From NCBI RefSeq assembly GCF_036417845.1, contig NC_090017.1:124001-188000 (forward strand): a DNA stretch of 64,000 bases. The letters run 5' to 3'. Position 1 is the stretch's first letter; each line of letters begins with the position of its first letter. Of this stretch, positions 1 through 21,439 are shown in pieces. Made by a program: the position numbers and the translations under genes. Source of the stretch: Apteryx mantelli. Taxonomy: Eukaryota; Chordata; Aves; Apterygiformes; Apterygidae. The notes under the pieces were generated by a model. It saw nothing but the letters and a program-made list of their open reading frames with translations. It was not told the DNA's origin and did not search any database.

Positions 1-9295
<9,295 letters not shown>

Positions 9296-9357
9296 TTAGG
9301 TCCGACCCCTCCGCGCTCCCCGGCGCGACTGAGCGTCGGCGCCCGCCTCGCGCCGCC

Positions 9358-9367
9358 CTTATATAGC
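9358..9367 (-). promoter_or_regulatory. POLR2A: TATA box of the POLR2A core promoter
   Basis: On the minus strand the sequence reads GCTATATAAG, the only clear TATA element in this very GC-rich region. An initiator-like TCAGTC follows with its A at 9330, about 33-35 bases downstream, which would give a 5' UTR of roughly 200 bases before the start codon at 9127. Upstream (9,380-9,760) are several GC boxes. The start site itself is inferred. Confidence 0.6.
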
Positions 9368-9662
9368 CTCGCCCCCCCACACGGGGAGAGCCGCGCGCAG
9401 GGGCAGGGGTGGAAAAAGGGGCGGGGCCGGAGCGTACCAAGGTCGCGGGGGGGGGGGCCACGAAGGGGGGGGAAAGATGTGGGAAGGGCGGGCGGGGGGG
9501 GCGGCATGGAGGGGGCGTAAGGCCCCGCTGAGGGCTCCAAAAGAGGCGGCGAGGGATAACAGAGCGGGCTGAGGCCGCCCGTGAGCTTCTCCCGCCGGGG
9601 CAGCGATTCCCTCGTCCTCCCCCCCCCCCTCCTCCTCCACAGAGCGCGCCCCTGGGAGGCGC

Positions 9663-9678
9663 TCATGAATAATTCATG
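9663..9678. promoter_or_regulatory. AT-rich palindrome upstream of the POLR2A core promoter
   Basis: ATGAATAATTCAT is a 13-base inverted repeat around a central A. It is an isolated AT-rich island inside a CpG island about 330 bases upstream of the predicted POLR2A start site. The ATGAAT/ATTCAT halves resemble POU/homeodomain half-sites, but the factor is unknown. Confidence 0.35.
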
Positions 9679-9899
9679 AAGCTCCGCCCTCTTTCGCTCC
9701 GCAGACCCCCGCCCCCCTCCGTGGGTACGCGCTCGGGGTGCGCGCGCAGCTCGGCGCCGCCCCTTCCGCGGCCGAGCGCTGCCGGAGATTGCCGAAGCGC
9801 CGCGGCCTGCGCCGCCGCGGCCTCGCTTAGCGCCCGCCGCCCCCGCGCCGCTGCCGTGGGGTCCGGCCCCCGCCGCCGCCGGGAAAGGGGGCCTACGGC

Positions 9900-10830
9900 G
9901 GAGGGGGCCGGTGCTGGAGCGGGGGGGCGGCTGGAGAGGGGGAGAGGGTCTGGGGTGGAGGGGGGGGCAGGAGAGGGAATGGGGGGGAAGGAGAGTAATT
10001 GGGGGGGGCAGGAGGGTTTGGGGTAATTGGGGGGCAGGAGAGGAAATGGGGGGGAAGGAGGGTAATTGGGGGGGCAGGAGGGTTTGGGGCAATTGGGGGG
10101 CAGGGAGGGGAATTGGGGAGGAGGGTTTGGGGTAATTGGGGGCAGGGAGGGGAATGGGAGGCAGGGAGGGGAATTGGGGCAGGAAGGTTTGGGGTAATTA
10201 GGGGCAGAGGGGGAATTGGGGCAGGAAGGTTTGGGGCAATTAGCGGCAGGGAGGGGAATTGGGGCAGGAAGGTTTGGGGCAATTAGCGGCAGGTAGGGTA
10301 GTTGGGCAGGAGGTTGGGGTAATTGGGGGCAGGGAGGGAATTGGGGGCAGGAGGATTTGGGGTAATTGGGGCAGGAAGGTTTGGGGTAATTTGGGGCAGA
10401 AGGGGACTTGAGGCAGGAGGGTTTGGGGCAATTAGCGGCAGGGAGGGTAGTTAGGGGGCAGGAGGGTTTGAGGTAATTGGGGGGCAGGGAGGGGAATGGG
10501 GGGGGCAGGAGGGTTTGGGCTAATTAGGGGCAGGAGAGGAATTGGGGGGGCAGGAGGGTTTGGGGCAATTAGCAGCAGGAGGGAATTGGGGCAGGAAGGT
10601 TTGGGGTAATTAGGGGCAGGAGAGGAATTGGGGGGCAGGGAGGGGAATTGGGGCAGGAGGGCTTGGGGCAACTAGCAGCAGGGGGAAATGGGGGGGGCAG
10701 GAGGGTTTGGGGTGATTGGGGCAAAGAGTAATTAGGGGGCAGGAGGATTTGGGGCAATTAGGGGCAGGGAAGGTAATTGGGCAGGAGGTTAACTGGGGGG
10801 CAGGAGGGTTTGGGGCAATTAGGGGTCCCT
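9900..10830. repeat. G-rich AATTGGGG minisatellite upstream of POLR2A
   Basis: Units of about 30-40 bp combine GGGGTAATTGGGGG, GCAGGGAGGGGAATTGGGG and GCAGGAGGGTTTGGGG. The G tracts could form quadruplexes. No coding sequence was seen. Confidence 0.88.
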
Positions 10831-11620
10831 GTCACCCCGTGGTCCCATCACTGGTGGGTCCCTGTCACCGGTGGTGTCACGGTGCCCCCCCCGTCGCTGG
10901 TGGGTCCTTGTCACCATGTCCACTCGTCACCCATGGAGTCACCACGTCCCCCCTGTCACCAGTAGGTTCCTGTCACTGTGTCCCCTCATCACTGCTGGTG
11001 TCACAGCGTCCCCGTCACCAGTGCATCCCCGTCACCATGCCACTGGTGGTGGTACCATGTCCCCCTGTCACCGGTGGTTCCCCCTCACCATGTCACCTGT
11101 GGGGGTCACCACACCCCCAGTGGGGTCCTCAATAAGGTCCCTGTCACTCCTGGAGTCACCACGTCCCTGTCGCCGATGGTTCCCCATCAACGCATCCTGC
11201 TGTCACCGGTGGGGTCCCTGTCACCACATCCCACTGCCACCGGTGGGGTCCTTGTCACCACAGTCCCCTGTCACTGGTGGGGTCCCCATCCCCATGTCCC
11301 TGGGGTCTGGCTGTGGGGCTGCTCCGGCTGTTGTCCCCATTGCTGGTGGGTCCCCAGGGTCCGGCTGTGGGACCTCCCCGACCTGTTCCTGTCACCAGTG
11401 GGGTCCCCACATCCTGTTGGGGCTGCTCCAGCCACCGTCCCCGTCACCAGTGGGGTTTGTCACCTGTGGGGCACCCAGGGTCCGGCTGTGGGGCTGCTCT
11501 GGCTGCTGTCCTCAGTGGGGTGCCCGGGTCCGGTTGTGTCCGGCCACTATCACCTGTGGGGTCCCCAATCTGGTCCCTGTTACTCACAGGGTCCCTGGGG
11601 TCCAGCAGGGGTGTCTCAGG
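10830..11620. repeat. GTCACCGGTGGGGTCC-type minisatellite
   Basis: Imperfect units of about 30-35 bp carry CCTGTCACCGGTGGGGTCC and a CACCATGTCC spacer. From about 11,290 the unit drifts to GGTCCGGCTGTGGGGCTGC. The stretch lies in the divergent interval between POLR2A and the ZBTB4 coding exon. Confidence 0.8.
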
Positions 11621-11639
11621 GGCCCTGGGGGGTGTTGCA

Positions 11640-12530
11640 GGCTGTTGTGTTGGCAGGCTGTTGCACTGCACGCGCTGTGCTGCGTGGTTGTGTCCGCACT
11701 GCGTACCCTGGCGGCGGTTGTGTTGTTGTGAACCTGAGCATTGTGTCCATCCTGTTGTGTCGTTGTGCGGCCTTTCTGTCCCGGTTGTGTCCCCAGTTGT
11801 GTCCCCGCTGTGTGCTGTTGTACCCCCCTGGTTGTGTGCCGATTGTGTGCCGTTGTACTCCTGGCTGTGTCCCTGCTGTGTGCTGTTGTATGCCAGGTTG
11901 TGTCCCCACTGTGTGCCGTTGTACCCCTGGTTGTGTCCCTGGTTGTGTCCCCAGTTGCGTCTCTTGTGTCCATGCTGTGTGCAGTTGTGTCCCCCACTGT
12001 TGTACTGCCTGGTTGTGTCCCATGGTATCCCTGGTTGTGTCCTTGTTGTGTGCTGTTGTACCCCTGCTGTGTCCCGTTCTACCCAGTTGTACCCCAGGTG
12101 TGTGGCAGTTGTACCTCCAGTAGTACCCCCGGTTGTGTCCCCACTGTGTGCTGTTGTACCCCCTGCTTGTGTCCCTGCTGTGTCCCCGTTGTCCCCCTGG
12201 GTTACGTCCCAGCTGTGTCCCTACTGTGTCCCATTGTATCCCCCAGTTGTACCCTAGTTGTGTGCTGTTGTAGCCCCGGTTGCTGTCCTAGTTGTCTCCC
12301 CTGCTGTGTGCTGTTGTCCCCCTGGTTGTGTCGCAGTTGTCTCCCTACTGTGTCTGGTTGTATCCCCCAGTCGTACCCTAGTTGTGTCCCGTTGTAGCTC
12401 CAGTTGTGTCCCAGTTGTGTCCCGTTGTACCCCCGTTGTCTCCCCGGTTGTGTCCCAGTTGTGTCCCGTTGTCTCCCCGGTTGTGTCCCCGGTTGTGTCC
12501 CAGTTGTCTCCCCGCAGTGGCCCCTTGTGC
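11640..12530. repeat. GTTGTGTCCC minisatellite
   Basis: Short units (about 12-16 bp, often paired) alternate GTTGTGTCCC, GCTGTGTGCTGTTGTACCCC and close variants. No gene signal was found. Frames are open on both strands because of the repeat structure only. Confidence 0.88.
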
Positions 12531-12639
12531 CCCCCCGGCCGTCACCCCCCCCGCTGCACCCCCGTTGCCTGCCCCTGCCCCCTCCCTCCCCGCCGCACCC
12601 CCAAGTTTTGCCCCTCTTCCCCCGGCTCCCCCCTCCTTC

Positions 12640-13120
12640 TCCCCCGTCCGTCCCGGTGCCCCCGTTCCGGGTCCCCCTCTCCGGTGTCCCGTCCTCCCCC
12701 CCCCCGTTCCAGGTCCCTCCATTACCCCCCCCGGTGTCCCCCCCCCTTTCCGGGTCCCCCCGTTCCGGGTCCCCCCCTCTGTTCCGGGTCCCCCTGGTTC
12801 CCCCCCCCCGGTGTCCCCCCCTCCGTCCCGGGTCCCCCCCCCGTTCCGGATCCCCCCCCCGTTCCCCCCCTCTGTTCCGGGTCCCCCTGTTTTCCCCCCC
12901 CCCCCCCGTTCCAGGTCCCTCCGGTCCCCCCCCCCTTTCCGGGTCCCCCCCGTTCTGGGTCCCCCCGGTTCCCCCCCCCCGTTCCGGGTCCCCCCGTTCC
13001 GACTCCCCCCCTCTGTTCCGGGTCCCCCCCTCTGTTCCGGGTCCCCCCGGCTCCCCCCCCCGTTCCGGGCCCCCCCCCCGGCGGTTCCCCCCCCCCGCCC
13101 CGTCCCCGCCCCCCCGCGGT
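12640..13120. repeat. C-rich GTTCCGGGTCCCCCC minisatellite
   Basis: About 25 units of GTTCCGGGTCCCCC separated by C runs of variable length, ending at the CpG-dense segment that starts near 13,125. Confidence 0.85.
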
Positions 13121-13124
13121 GCCG

Positions 13125-13253
13125 CGCGGTGCCGGTGGCGGCGGGGCGGGCGGGGCGGGGGGGTCTCGCGCCCGCCCGGGCCCAGCGGCGCCGCCTCCAT
13201 CTTGTGCCGCCGCCCGCCGCCGCCGCCGCCGCCGCCCGCCGCCTCCGCGCCAG
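13125..13253 (+). promoter_or_regulatory. ZBTB4: CpG-island promoter and candidate first non-coding exon of ZBTB4
   Basis: A non-repetitive CpG-dense segment contains CTCCATCTTG (a reverse YY1-type element as found near many TATA-less start sites) and a (GCC)n tract. It ends at a canonical donor, CCAG|GTACCG, at 13253/13254. Its position, plus orientation and divergence from POLR2A fit a ZBTB4 first exon, but no transcript evidence is available here. Another donor-ended CpG segment lies at about 19,840-20,037. Confidence 0.4.
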
Positions 13254-13689
13254 GTACCGGCCCCGGCCCCCCCCCTCCCGGCAACGACCCCCCCCCCCCC
13301 TCCCGGCACCGACCTCCCCCCCAACCCGGCACCGGCCGCCGCGGGCCTCGCACCGGCCCCCCCCCCCGCACCGGCCCCCCCCCCCCCCGGGACCGAGATT
13401 CCCCCCCCTCCCTCGGGACCCCCACCCGGTACCGACCCCCCCCCGCAACCGGGACCCTCCCCCCGGGGGGCTCCTTATGGGCCCCCCCCCCCGTACCGGC
13501 CCCCCCCCCCCGCCGGGGATCGGTACCGACCCCCCCCCCGTTCACGGTACCGACACCTTCCCCGGGCACCTGCCCCCCCCCCTAGGTACCGACTGCCCCC
13601 CCCCGGGGTAAACAGGGCCCGGGGGGGGCCCCCGACTTGCCCCCGGGACCCCTAAAATGCCCCCGGGACCCCCCCGACCCCGTTGGCAC

Positions 13690-15960
13690 TGTGTGTCCGT
13701 GTGGGGTTGTGCGTGCGCACGGTTGTGCTTCCCCCCCCCCCCCACACACACACCCCGGTTTGTGTCCGCGCACGGTTGTGCGCGCGGTTGTGCGTCCCCG
13801 CTTGCGGCTGTGGGTCCGGGCACGCAGTTGTGTCTGCTGGCGACTGTGCCTCCGCGCGGTTGTGTGTGCCTGCTTGTGACTGTGCGTGCGCGGTTGTGTG
13901 TGTCGGCTTGCGACTGTGCACGCGCGCACGGTTGTGCGTGTTCACTAGTGGCTCCGCGTCCGTGAAGTTGTGCCTGCGGTTGTGTGTGTTTTGGCTTGTG
14001 ACGCTGTGCTTGTACGCGGTTGCGTTTGCTTGTGACTGTCCGTACCCCTGCAGTTGTGCGTCTCTGGTTGTGCGTGTGGTTGTGTCTGCGTGGCATATTT
14101 TGCCCGGCTGTGCGTCCATATGCGTGTGTGGTTGTGTGAGTACACAGTTGTGCGTGCTTGTGTGTGCAGGTGTGTGTTGATAGTTTGGGGGGTGTTTGCG
14201 TGGAGAGGGCGTGTGGGAGCACGGAGGCGCACGGGGTTGTGTGCACACAAGGCGCACGGTTGTGCGCGCTGGTGTTTGGGGTGTTGCTACACTAGGGTCT
14301 GTGTGTGCGTAGTTGTGTGTGACAGTAGGTACAGCTGCTATCTGCGCACATGCTGGTACTTGAGCGGGTGTTGGTGTAAAGGAGTGTGTGCGCGTGCGAC
14401 TGTGATGGGACGTGCAGCCTCTGCTTGTGCGTGTGTCTGAATATTGGGGCGGTGTGGTAGAGTGTGTGGTTGTACCCAGCTCATGGTTGTGCATGTGTGC
14501 AGTAAATACAGCTACTGCGGCGTGTGTGCTGGTGCTGGCAGGTTGTATGGAGCGGGGTGCATGTGCATGAGGCGTGTGGTTGTGTGTGGGGTTGTGCGTG
14601 TGTGTGAGTGAGGAGGGAAAAGTCATGGGAACAGCCCCGTGCAGGAGCATGTGTGTTGCGGCACTGTCCAGGTGTGCGCATGCATTGTGCGACGGGGAGA
14701 TACACCCGGGCTTGCACGCGTGTGTGTATCGGCAGGTGTGCGGCAAGCGTGTGCCCACGCGGCCTGCACAGGCGGTGGGGTGGGGTGTCATAGGGTGTTG
14801 TGAGTGTCCTTGAGCGTGCGCTGAAGCGTGCAGCACGGGGGAAAGCGGTTGTGATGTGTGTTGTGCTGTGGCATGGGTGTGTCTGACTGTCACGAGTGGG
14901 TGGGTGTGCACGTTGTGGCACGTGCTGGGGTGTGCGTATTTCGTGCCTGTGCGTGCACATGTTGTAGCTCTGGCTGCGTTGTGTAATATTGTGTATGCAC
15001 GTGAAGGGTGTTGTGCGCGTGTGTGCTGGTTGTACTGTTGTGTGTGTCTGTTGCACGGCGCATGCAGTCTGTTGTCACGTGTGCGCGTGTTTAGGGGTGT
15101 CGTAGCGCGCGCGTCTCTGTCTTGCGGTACAAGCTACGTGTTGCGTCACGTTGTGTGTGCACGTGAGGGGTGTCGTGGGTGGGTGGGTGCTGGTTGTACC
15201 GTTTGTGTCGTGGCGTAGGTGTTGGTTGTGCCACAGAGGGGATGTGCGCTGTGTGCGCGTGTTGACAAGGTGTGAGCGTGCAGCGCGCGTGCAAGTGTGC
15301 GCTGTGTGGGTGTGCACCGCGGGTGTGCATACGGGTGAGCATGGCATATGCGTGCGCACACAACTGTTTGCATGTGCACAGCGTGAGCGTGTGCTGTGCG
15401 CCGGGTGTGCGTGCGCAGTGTGTGCGGGGTGCGGTGTTTGCGTGCGCAGGGTGTGCACCCACGCCGCGTGTGCGCGTGGTGGGAGCGTGCTCTGCGTGCG
15501 CGTGGTTCTATGTGCACCCTCTGTGCGTGTTTGTGTGCGCTTGCAGGTGTCGTGCGCACACACACCCACGGTGCACACTCGCGCTGTGTGCATACAGCGC
15601 GTTTGTGCCCGTGCTGTGCCCTGCGTTTGTGTGTACCGTGGGTGTCGCATGCGTTACGTACGTGCCTGCACTGCGTGCTGTGTGCGCTTGTGCGCCCTGT
15701 GGGTGTGGGTGCCTGTGCACCGCGCTGTACACCGTGTGCGCGCAGTGTTTGTTTGCACGAAGTGCGTTGCGTGCGCTGCGTGTATTTGTGTGCGCTGTGG
15801 GTGTTGTGCGCGTTACGTCTGTGCCTGCACCGTGCGCGTTTGCGTGCACCGTGGCTGTTGCGTGCATCGCGTCCGTGCCTGCGCCGTGCCCCGGGCACGG
15901 TTGTGCGCCTCACGGGTGTGCGCGGTACCCCCGCGCCCGCTGCGTGCCTGCCCCGGCTGT
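13690..15960. repeat. 2.3 kb alternating purine-pyrimidine (TG/CG/CA) tract
   Basis: Almost the whole stretch is degenerate GTTGTGCGTGTG / TGTGCGCGTGTG sequence, with few interruptions of the purine-pyrimidine alternation over long runs. It shows no fixed unit and no coding similarity. This is the composition expected of Z-DNA-forming sequence. Confidence 0.75.
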
Positions 15961-16199
15961 GCGCGCACCCGCAGTGCGTGCGCGACTGTGCGCTGCGTCA
16001 CCCTGCGTGCCAGCGCGGGGGCGGGCCCGGCCACTCGGGCGCCCTGGCGGGGTGCGGGCCCGTGACCGCCTGTGACCCTCCACGGCCGCCTGTAGCCCCC
16101 CTGCGGCCGCCTGACCCGTCCCTCGCGCCCCACAGGCTCTTCCGTGGCGCCCGGTGTCTTTCCGCCCGCCTGTTCCTTTAACACACCCGGAGCAGGGGG

Positions 16200-16430
16200 T
16201 TGTGGTAGGAAGGGGGCCTCGTGACATCACGCCCAGCCCGGCCAATGAGCATCCAGGTGAGTTTGACGTCTCTGTTCCCCGCTATCCGATTGGCCCGGAG
16301 GGGGTGTGACACGGGGCGGGGTCCCCCCTTCTCTGCTCCCTCATTGGAGGCAGGTGAAAGGTCTTTCCCCTGTCAGGACCTCGGGAGGGGGGTTGCTGGG
16401 GGGGGGGTTGTTTCCGTGGCAACAGCTGGG
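16200..16430. promoter_or_regulatory. Cluster of CCAAT boxes and CRE/X-box-like elements (candidate promoter)
   Basis: GCCAATGAGC at 16241, reverse CCAAT boxes near 16285 and 16342, GTGACATCAC near 16221 and GTTTCCGTGGCAAC near 16409 lie within 230 bases. A donor-like ATCCAG|GTGAGT occurs at 16256/16257. This may be an alternative ZBTB4 promoter, but the downstream transcript is not proven. Confidence 0.35.
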
Positions 16431-18720
16431 TGACATCCTCCCCCCCCCCCAACTTCCTCCCCCGTCGCCGGGGGAACCGTGTCCTCCATCGCCGGGGATG
16501 TGATCGGCTGTTGCCGCGGTGACGTCTGGGCTCCCCGTACCCCCCGAGCAGCGGATGGAGGTTGTCAGGCGGCTTCGGCGGTGGTCGGCGGTGGAGGGGA
16601 GGGGGGACGGGTTTCCGCGGCAACCCCCGCGTCCCCAGCGACCCCCCCCCCGTCCCCCGCTTGTCGGGTGGGTGGGGAGGGGAGAGGGGGGTGTTTCCTC
16701 GCGGGGTTGTTCCGGTTCGCGGCGGGTTTCCGGGGAGGCCGGAGGGGGGTGTGTGCAGGGTTGGGGGTGTTGGTGCAGCGGGGGTAGCCCCCACCCCGCC
16801 ATCGCTGCACCCCGTTCTTGCCTGTCCCTCCACCCCCCCCCCCCGCCTCCCCCGGCACCTCGTCCCCTGGGCCTGCAGGCCTCGGGCTGTACCCGCTGCG
16901 TCAGGTTGTCCCCCTGGGCCCTCCTGCTTGACCCCGCCCCCCATCGCAGCCGGCTGTACCCAGGGGGTCGCTCACCCCTGTTTCCATCCGGCTGTACCCC
17001 CCCACGCTCCCCCCCCCCCACGCACCGGGCTGCATCTCCTGCGCACAACCCACTCGGCTCCAACAGGGCCGGGCACACCCCCCTTGTGTCAGTCGGTGCC
17101 TCCCGCACCCCCATCCTGCAGCTGACTGTACCTGCCTCGCACACTGTCCCCCGTGCACCTCCCCACCAGCTACCACCCCCCTGCTGCTTGCGTCCGGCTG
17201 TGCAGGACTCGTACAACTTGGTGACGTCACTCCGTGCCCGATGACGACTGACTAATGACTTCATGCTGTAGCTGACACGCCCCCAACCCCCCGATGACGT
17301 CGCACTCCGCGGCACCCCTGCATACGTCGGCAGGGCCCTGTGAACAATTGATCCGACTGTTGCCGTGTCGGGCTGTACCTATCACGCGCCCCGTCAGCAC
17401 ACGGCGCACGCTGACGGTCCCAGGGACTGGAAACCGGTCCCAGCCTCTCTGGTTTCACAACCCCCGGCTCCCCCCAGCGCAGCCACGTTACGCCTGTCTG
17501 CTCCACGGCGACGGTGACGTCGTCTTGTGCACAACACCGTCCCTTGGGACTGCACACAGCACACGTCCTCTGCAACGCTGGCACGGTGTGTGTCGCTCAC
17601 CCCCGCCCCATCCCGACAGGCGCTTCCTCACACGCTGTGCATTGCCTGTGTCGTGCAGCAGCCGGAGACGTACACCCTCGCTACGCTGTGCTGGCACTCA
17701 CACCGAGGGCTGCACTTGTTGTGCCGTGACAGGCGGACACAGGCCTGAAGTGCACACTGCGCTGCTGCCGTTCTGACACCCGCAGCCTGTGTTGTGGCCG
17801 ACTGTACTCCCGTGCTTGACTCCAGTGCGTCAGGGGGGTTGCACCGCAGGTGGTGCTGAACACCGTCCCCAGAGCACACCCAGGTCCCGTCACAGGACGC
17901 GCTATGTGGCGTGCGGCTGTACCAGGCACTTCCCAGCATCTCTGATCTCCAGTTGTAGCTGGGAGAGGGACACGTGCACACCCGCTGGGTCAGCTGTGAG
18001 CACGCTACACCTTTTTGGGGCGGCTGTCAACTCCAAAGGCACTTCTTTGGACCTCCTTAAATTGGGGCGATTTGCAATACTGTCCCCCCCAACGCCGATT
18101 GTTTCCAGCTGTTCCTCAAACGAGCTCACACATGTGCCTTGGAGCAGCTGTATTTATAGTTACGTGTGTGCACGCACACACACACACACACACGTCCTGC
18201 CGGAAGATGAGCTGCGATCCCTGATTGCCTCCGACTGTAGCTTTCCCCTCCACCTCCCTGTGATCCCAGGTACAGCTTGCCTGAGCGCTGACGGACTCCA
18301 GCAGGACTCTGGTCACGCTCGCGCCCCCGCTAAATCACAGCGGGCGACCGACTGTCCCTGACACAACCGCTGCCCGGGAGGGCCAGGACTTCGCAGGCAC
18401 GAGGTGCCCTTGCCGGTCTCCGCCTCGCTCCGCCTGTGCGCAGCCCGTGCACACATGTACACGCACCCCTCCGCCATACTCGCGCAGTTGCAGCGCGGCG
18501 TAGCTGTACCGCACCTTGTCCCGGCACGCCCGCGGTGACGGCGCGGTTGTGACATGCCCGTCCACGCCGCCGGCAGCCTCCGGGCATCGCTGGCGCCCTG
18601 CCCACTCGTCACGGTGTAGCGGAGGGGGTTGCTGTTTCCCGCCACTCTGCCTGTACCTGCCACGTGTTATCGCCCCTGTGACTGTGCTCTGACTGTAGCT
18701 GGGCTGCACTCGCTCGCCAC
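16430..18720. other. Mostly non-repetitive intergenic or intronic stretch
   Basis: No exon was recognised. The short motif GGCTGTACC / GACTGTAGC recurs about every 50-200 bases between 16,890 and 18,700 and may be the remnant of an old tandem array. A (CA)n microsatellite occupies 18175-18193. X-box-like GTTGCCGCGGTGAC and TTTCCGCGGCAAC occur near 16,510 and 16,612. Confidence 0.45.
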
Positions 18721-18928
18721 CTCCCCCCCCCAGGCCTGGCTCCGGTCCTGCCTCTGTTTTCTGCCTGTTGCTGCCTGACAACAGCCGCACGGACGTGGGT
18801 TTCGGGGCGCCTCCCGGCTCTGGGGGGGTCCACCCCAACTCCCTGGGGACCCAGGCGTCCGGGGGTCCCTGCCACCCCCTGGGGACCCAGGCGTCCGGGG
18901 GGTGCTGACCCCGCTCTGTTCCCCCCAG

Positions 18929-19005
18929 GAGGCCCTGCCGGCAGTGACCCCCCACCGAGGACCCCCGGAGCAACCACACCTAGTCCATGAGGCCTCCGCT
19001 CACAG
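18929..19005 (+). other. ZBTB4: Candidate non-coding 5' exon of ZBTB4 with an upstream start codon
   Basis: The 77-base segment is bounded by a polypyrimidine acceptor (CTCTGTTCCCCCCAG) and a donor (CACAG|GTAGGG). It contains an ATG at 18987 in a weak context. If joined to the ZBTB4 acceptor at 25179/25180, that ATG opens a 41-codon reading frame ending at 25286, out of frame with and overlapping the ZBTB4 start. Exon status is inferred from splice signals and position only. Confidence 0.45.
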
Positions 19006-19029
19006 GTAGGGGGCGCCCCGCTCCGTCGC

Positions 19030-19720
19030 CGCGGCAACCTGCCCGCTCTAGAACCGCCCGCCTGCCCGCTCTAGAACCGGCCTCCGTCACCTTGACAGCC
19101 TGCCTGGTCTAGAACCCCCCTGCCCCATGGCAGCCCACCTGATCTAGAACCCTGCCGTCTCTGTGGCAAACTGCCTGCTCTAGAACCACCCCCCTCACAT
19201 CTCCATGGTAACCCAGCCCCGGTCTAGAACCACCCCCAGCCCTACCTGTTTCTATGGTAACTCTGAGCACCCCTCCCCAGCATTGCTGGGGTCCAGTCCT
19301 GCCCCATGGCACTGGGGGGTCCTGGCTATGGGGCTGAATCCTGCCCCACGGCAATGCAGGGTGAAGGCTCTGGGGGTCTGATCCTGCCCCATGGCAATGC
19401 AGGGTGCTGGCTATGGGGCTGAATCCTGCCCCACGGCAATGCAGGGTGCTGGCTCTGGGGGTCCAATCCTGCCCCACATCAATGCAGGGTGCAGGCTCTG
19501 GGGGTCCAATCCTGCCCCACATCAATGCAGGGTGCTGGCTATGGGGCCAGATCCTGCCCCACATCAATGCAGGGTGCTGGCTCTGGGGGTCCAATCCTGC
19601 CCCACATCAGTGCAGGGTGCAGGCTCTGGGGGTCCAATCCTGCCCCACATCAGTGCAGGGTGCTGGCTATGGGGCTGAATCCTGCCCCACATCAGTGCAG
19701 GGTGCTGGCCCTGGCAGGCC
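19030..19720. repeat. CTAGAACC repeats followed by a 42 bp minisatellite
   Basis: 19,040-19,230 holds short TCTAGAACC-containing units. 19,290-19,715 holds about ten units of 42-43 bp, with core ATCCTGCCCCACATCAATGC and AGGGTGCTGGCTCTGGGGG. It lies in the presumed ZBTB4 5' intron. Confidence 0.85.
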
Positions 19721-20159
19721 GGATCCTGCCCCCGGCACCGAAGGAGGTTGGGGGGGGGGAGAAGAGCTGAGGAGCTGGTGGTTGGGGAGGGGGGAAGACA
19801 GGCTGGATCCCGGTAGGATCCCGGCGGGATCCCGGTGGATCCGGGGGGTTCGGGGCCGGCGTGGGGCTGGCGGCGCTGGCCCAGGGCCCGGGCGGGTGGC
19901 CAAGGCCGGCTTCCAGGCTGCTGCGCCGCGCCGGGAGCCGGAGCCGGAGCGGGGGCGGGGGGGGGGGGGAAGGAGGGATCCGGTCGCTGCGCACATCCGG
20001 GATCTCCCGGGATCCGGGGGGGCCGCACCCTGCACCAGGTAGAGCCGCCCCCCGGGCCGCCCCACGCCGCCCGGCCCCGCACCCGCGATCCGCTGCCGCC
20101 GCCGGGGTGGGGGGGAGCTGCGGCGCTGGATCCCGGCCCCAGCGGAGGGGGAGCCCGGG

Positions 20160-21310
20160 ATCTCCTGGGATCGGGGAGGGGGCGGCTGGATCCCAGCTCC
20201 CAGGGGGATCTGGGGGCTGGAGGGCTGGAGCTCAGCCCAGGTGGGATCTGGAGGGGGGCTGGATTCCAGCCTGGGTGGGATCTGGGATCTGGAGCTCAGC
20301 CCAGGTGGGATCTGGGATCTGGAGCTCAGCCCAGGTGGGATCTGGAGGGGGGCTGGATTCCAGCCTGGGTGGGATCTGGGATCTGGAGCTCAGCCCGGGT
20401 GGGATCTGCAGGGGGGCTGGATCCCAGCCCAAGTGAGATCTGGCATCTGGGGTGGAGGAGCGAGATCCCAGCCCAGCTGAGATCCAGGATCTGGGTGCAG
20501 GATCTCAGCCCAGGCAGGATCAGGGATCGGGGGTGGGGGGGCTAGATCCCAGCCCAGGTGGGTTCTGGGATTGGCTAGGGGCTGGATATTGGCTGGGATG
20601 GGTCTCGGATCGCCTGGGATCTGGAGGGGCTGCGTCTCACCCAGAAGGGAGCTGGCGTCCCTCAGGATCTGGGATGCTGGATGTTGGCTGAGGTGGATCT
20701 GGGATCTCCGGAGACCCATGGATCTGGGTGTCAGCCGTGACAGAGCTGGGATCTCCTGGGATCCATGGACCTGGGTATCATCTGTGACAGACCTGGGATC
20801 TCCCGGGATCTGGGGGCCGGATCTTTGCCCGAGTGGATCTGGGAGCTCCCAGCATACTGGCTCGGACAGATTTGGGGTCATTGGGGATCTGTGGAGCCGG
20901 ATGTGGGCTCAGATCTGGCATCTCATGGGATCTGTGGTGACGGGGACCCCCAGTGGATCCGGGATCCCTGGTGGGGGGGGTGGATCTCGGGGCAGGCAGC
21001 CCCGGTGTCTGGGGACAGGGCCGGGGGGATCCCCTGGGAATCCCAGATCCTGTGACTCCGAGGGGGGGGATCCCATGACCCCAGGGGGGATCCCGTGACC
21101 CCAGGGGGGATCCTGTGACTCCAGGGGGGATCCCTTGACCCTGATGGGATCCCTTGACCCTTACAGGGAACCCAGGACCCCGAAGGGATCCTGTGACTCC
21201 AGGGGGGATCCCGTGACCCTGATGGGATCCCTTGACCCTTACAGGGAACCCAGGACCCCGAAGGGATCCTGTGACCCCAGGGGGATCCTGTGGCCCCGGG
21301 GGGCAGAGCA
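20160..21310. repeat. GGGATCTGG-type minisatellites
   Basis: 20,160-20,760 has units built on CTGGAGCTCAGCCCAGGTGG with GATCTGGGAT. 20,760-21,060 is a looser derivative. 21,060-21,300 has GATCCCGTGACCCCAGGGG units, including a near-perfect duplicated block of about 90 bp (from 21,125 and 21,215). No coding sequence. Confidence 0.8.
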
Positions 21311-21439
21311 GGGAATGCTGGGAAGGGTCAGGGGCACATTTCTGCCCCCCCCCATGTTTTGGGGGGGATCTAGGGGGATTGTTAAGAGGGAGCCGGTAAT
21401 GAGTGTGTGTGGGGGGGGGTCCCGAGGGGGCAGCTAGGG

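Noticed and set aside
12202-13655. Overlapping 350-465 codon frames on both strands
   Set aside because: C/G-run repeats near a CpG island; translations are Pro/Gly/Arg only and show no conserved motif.
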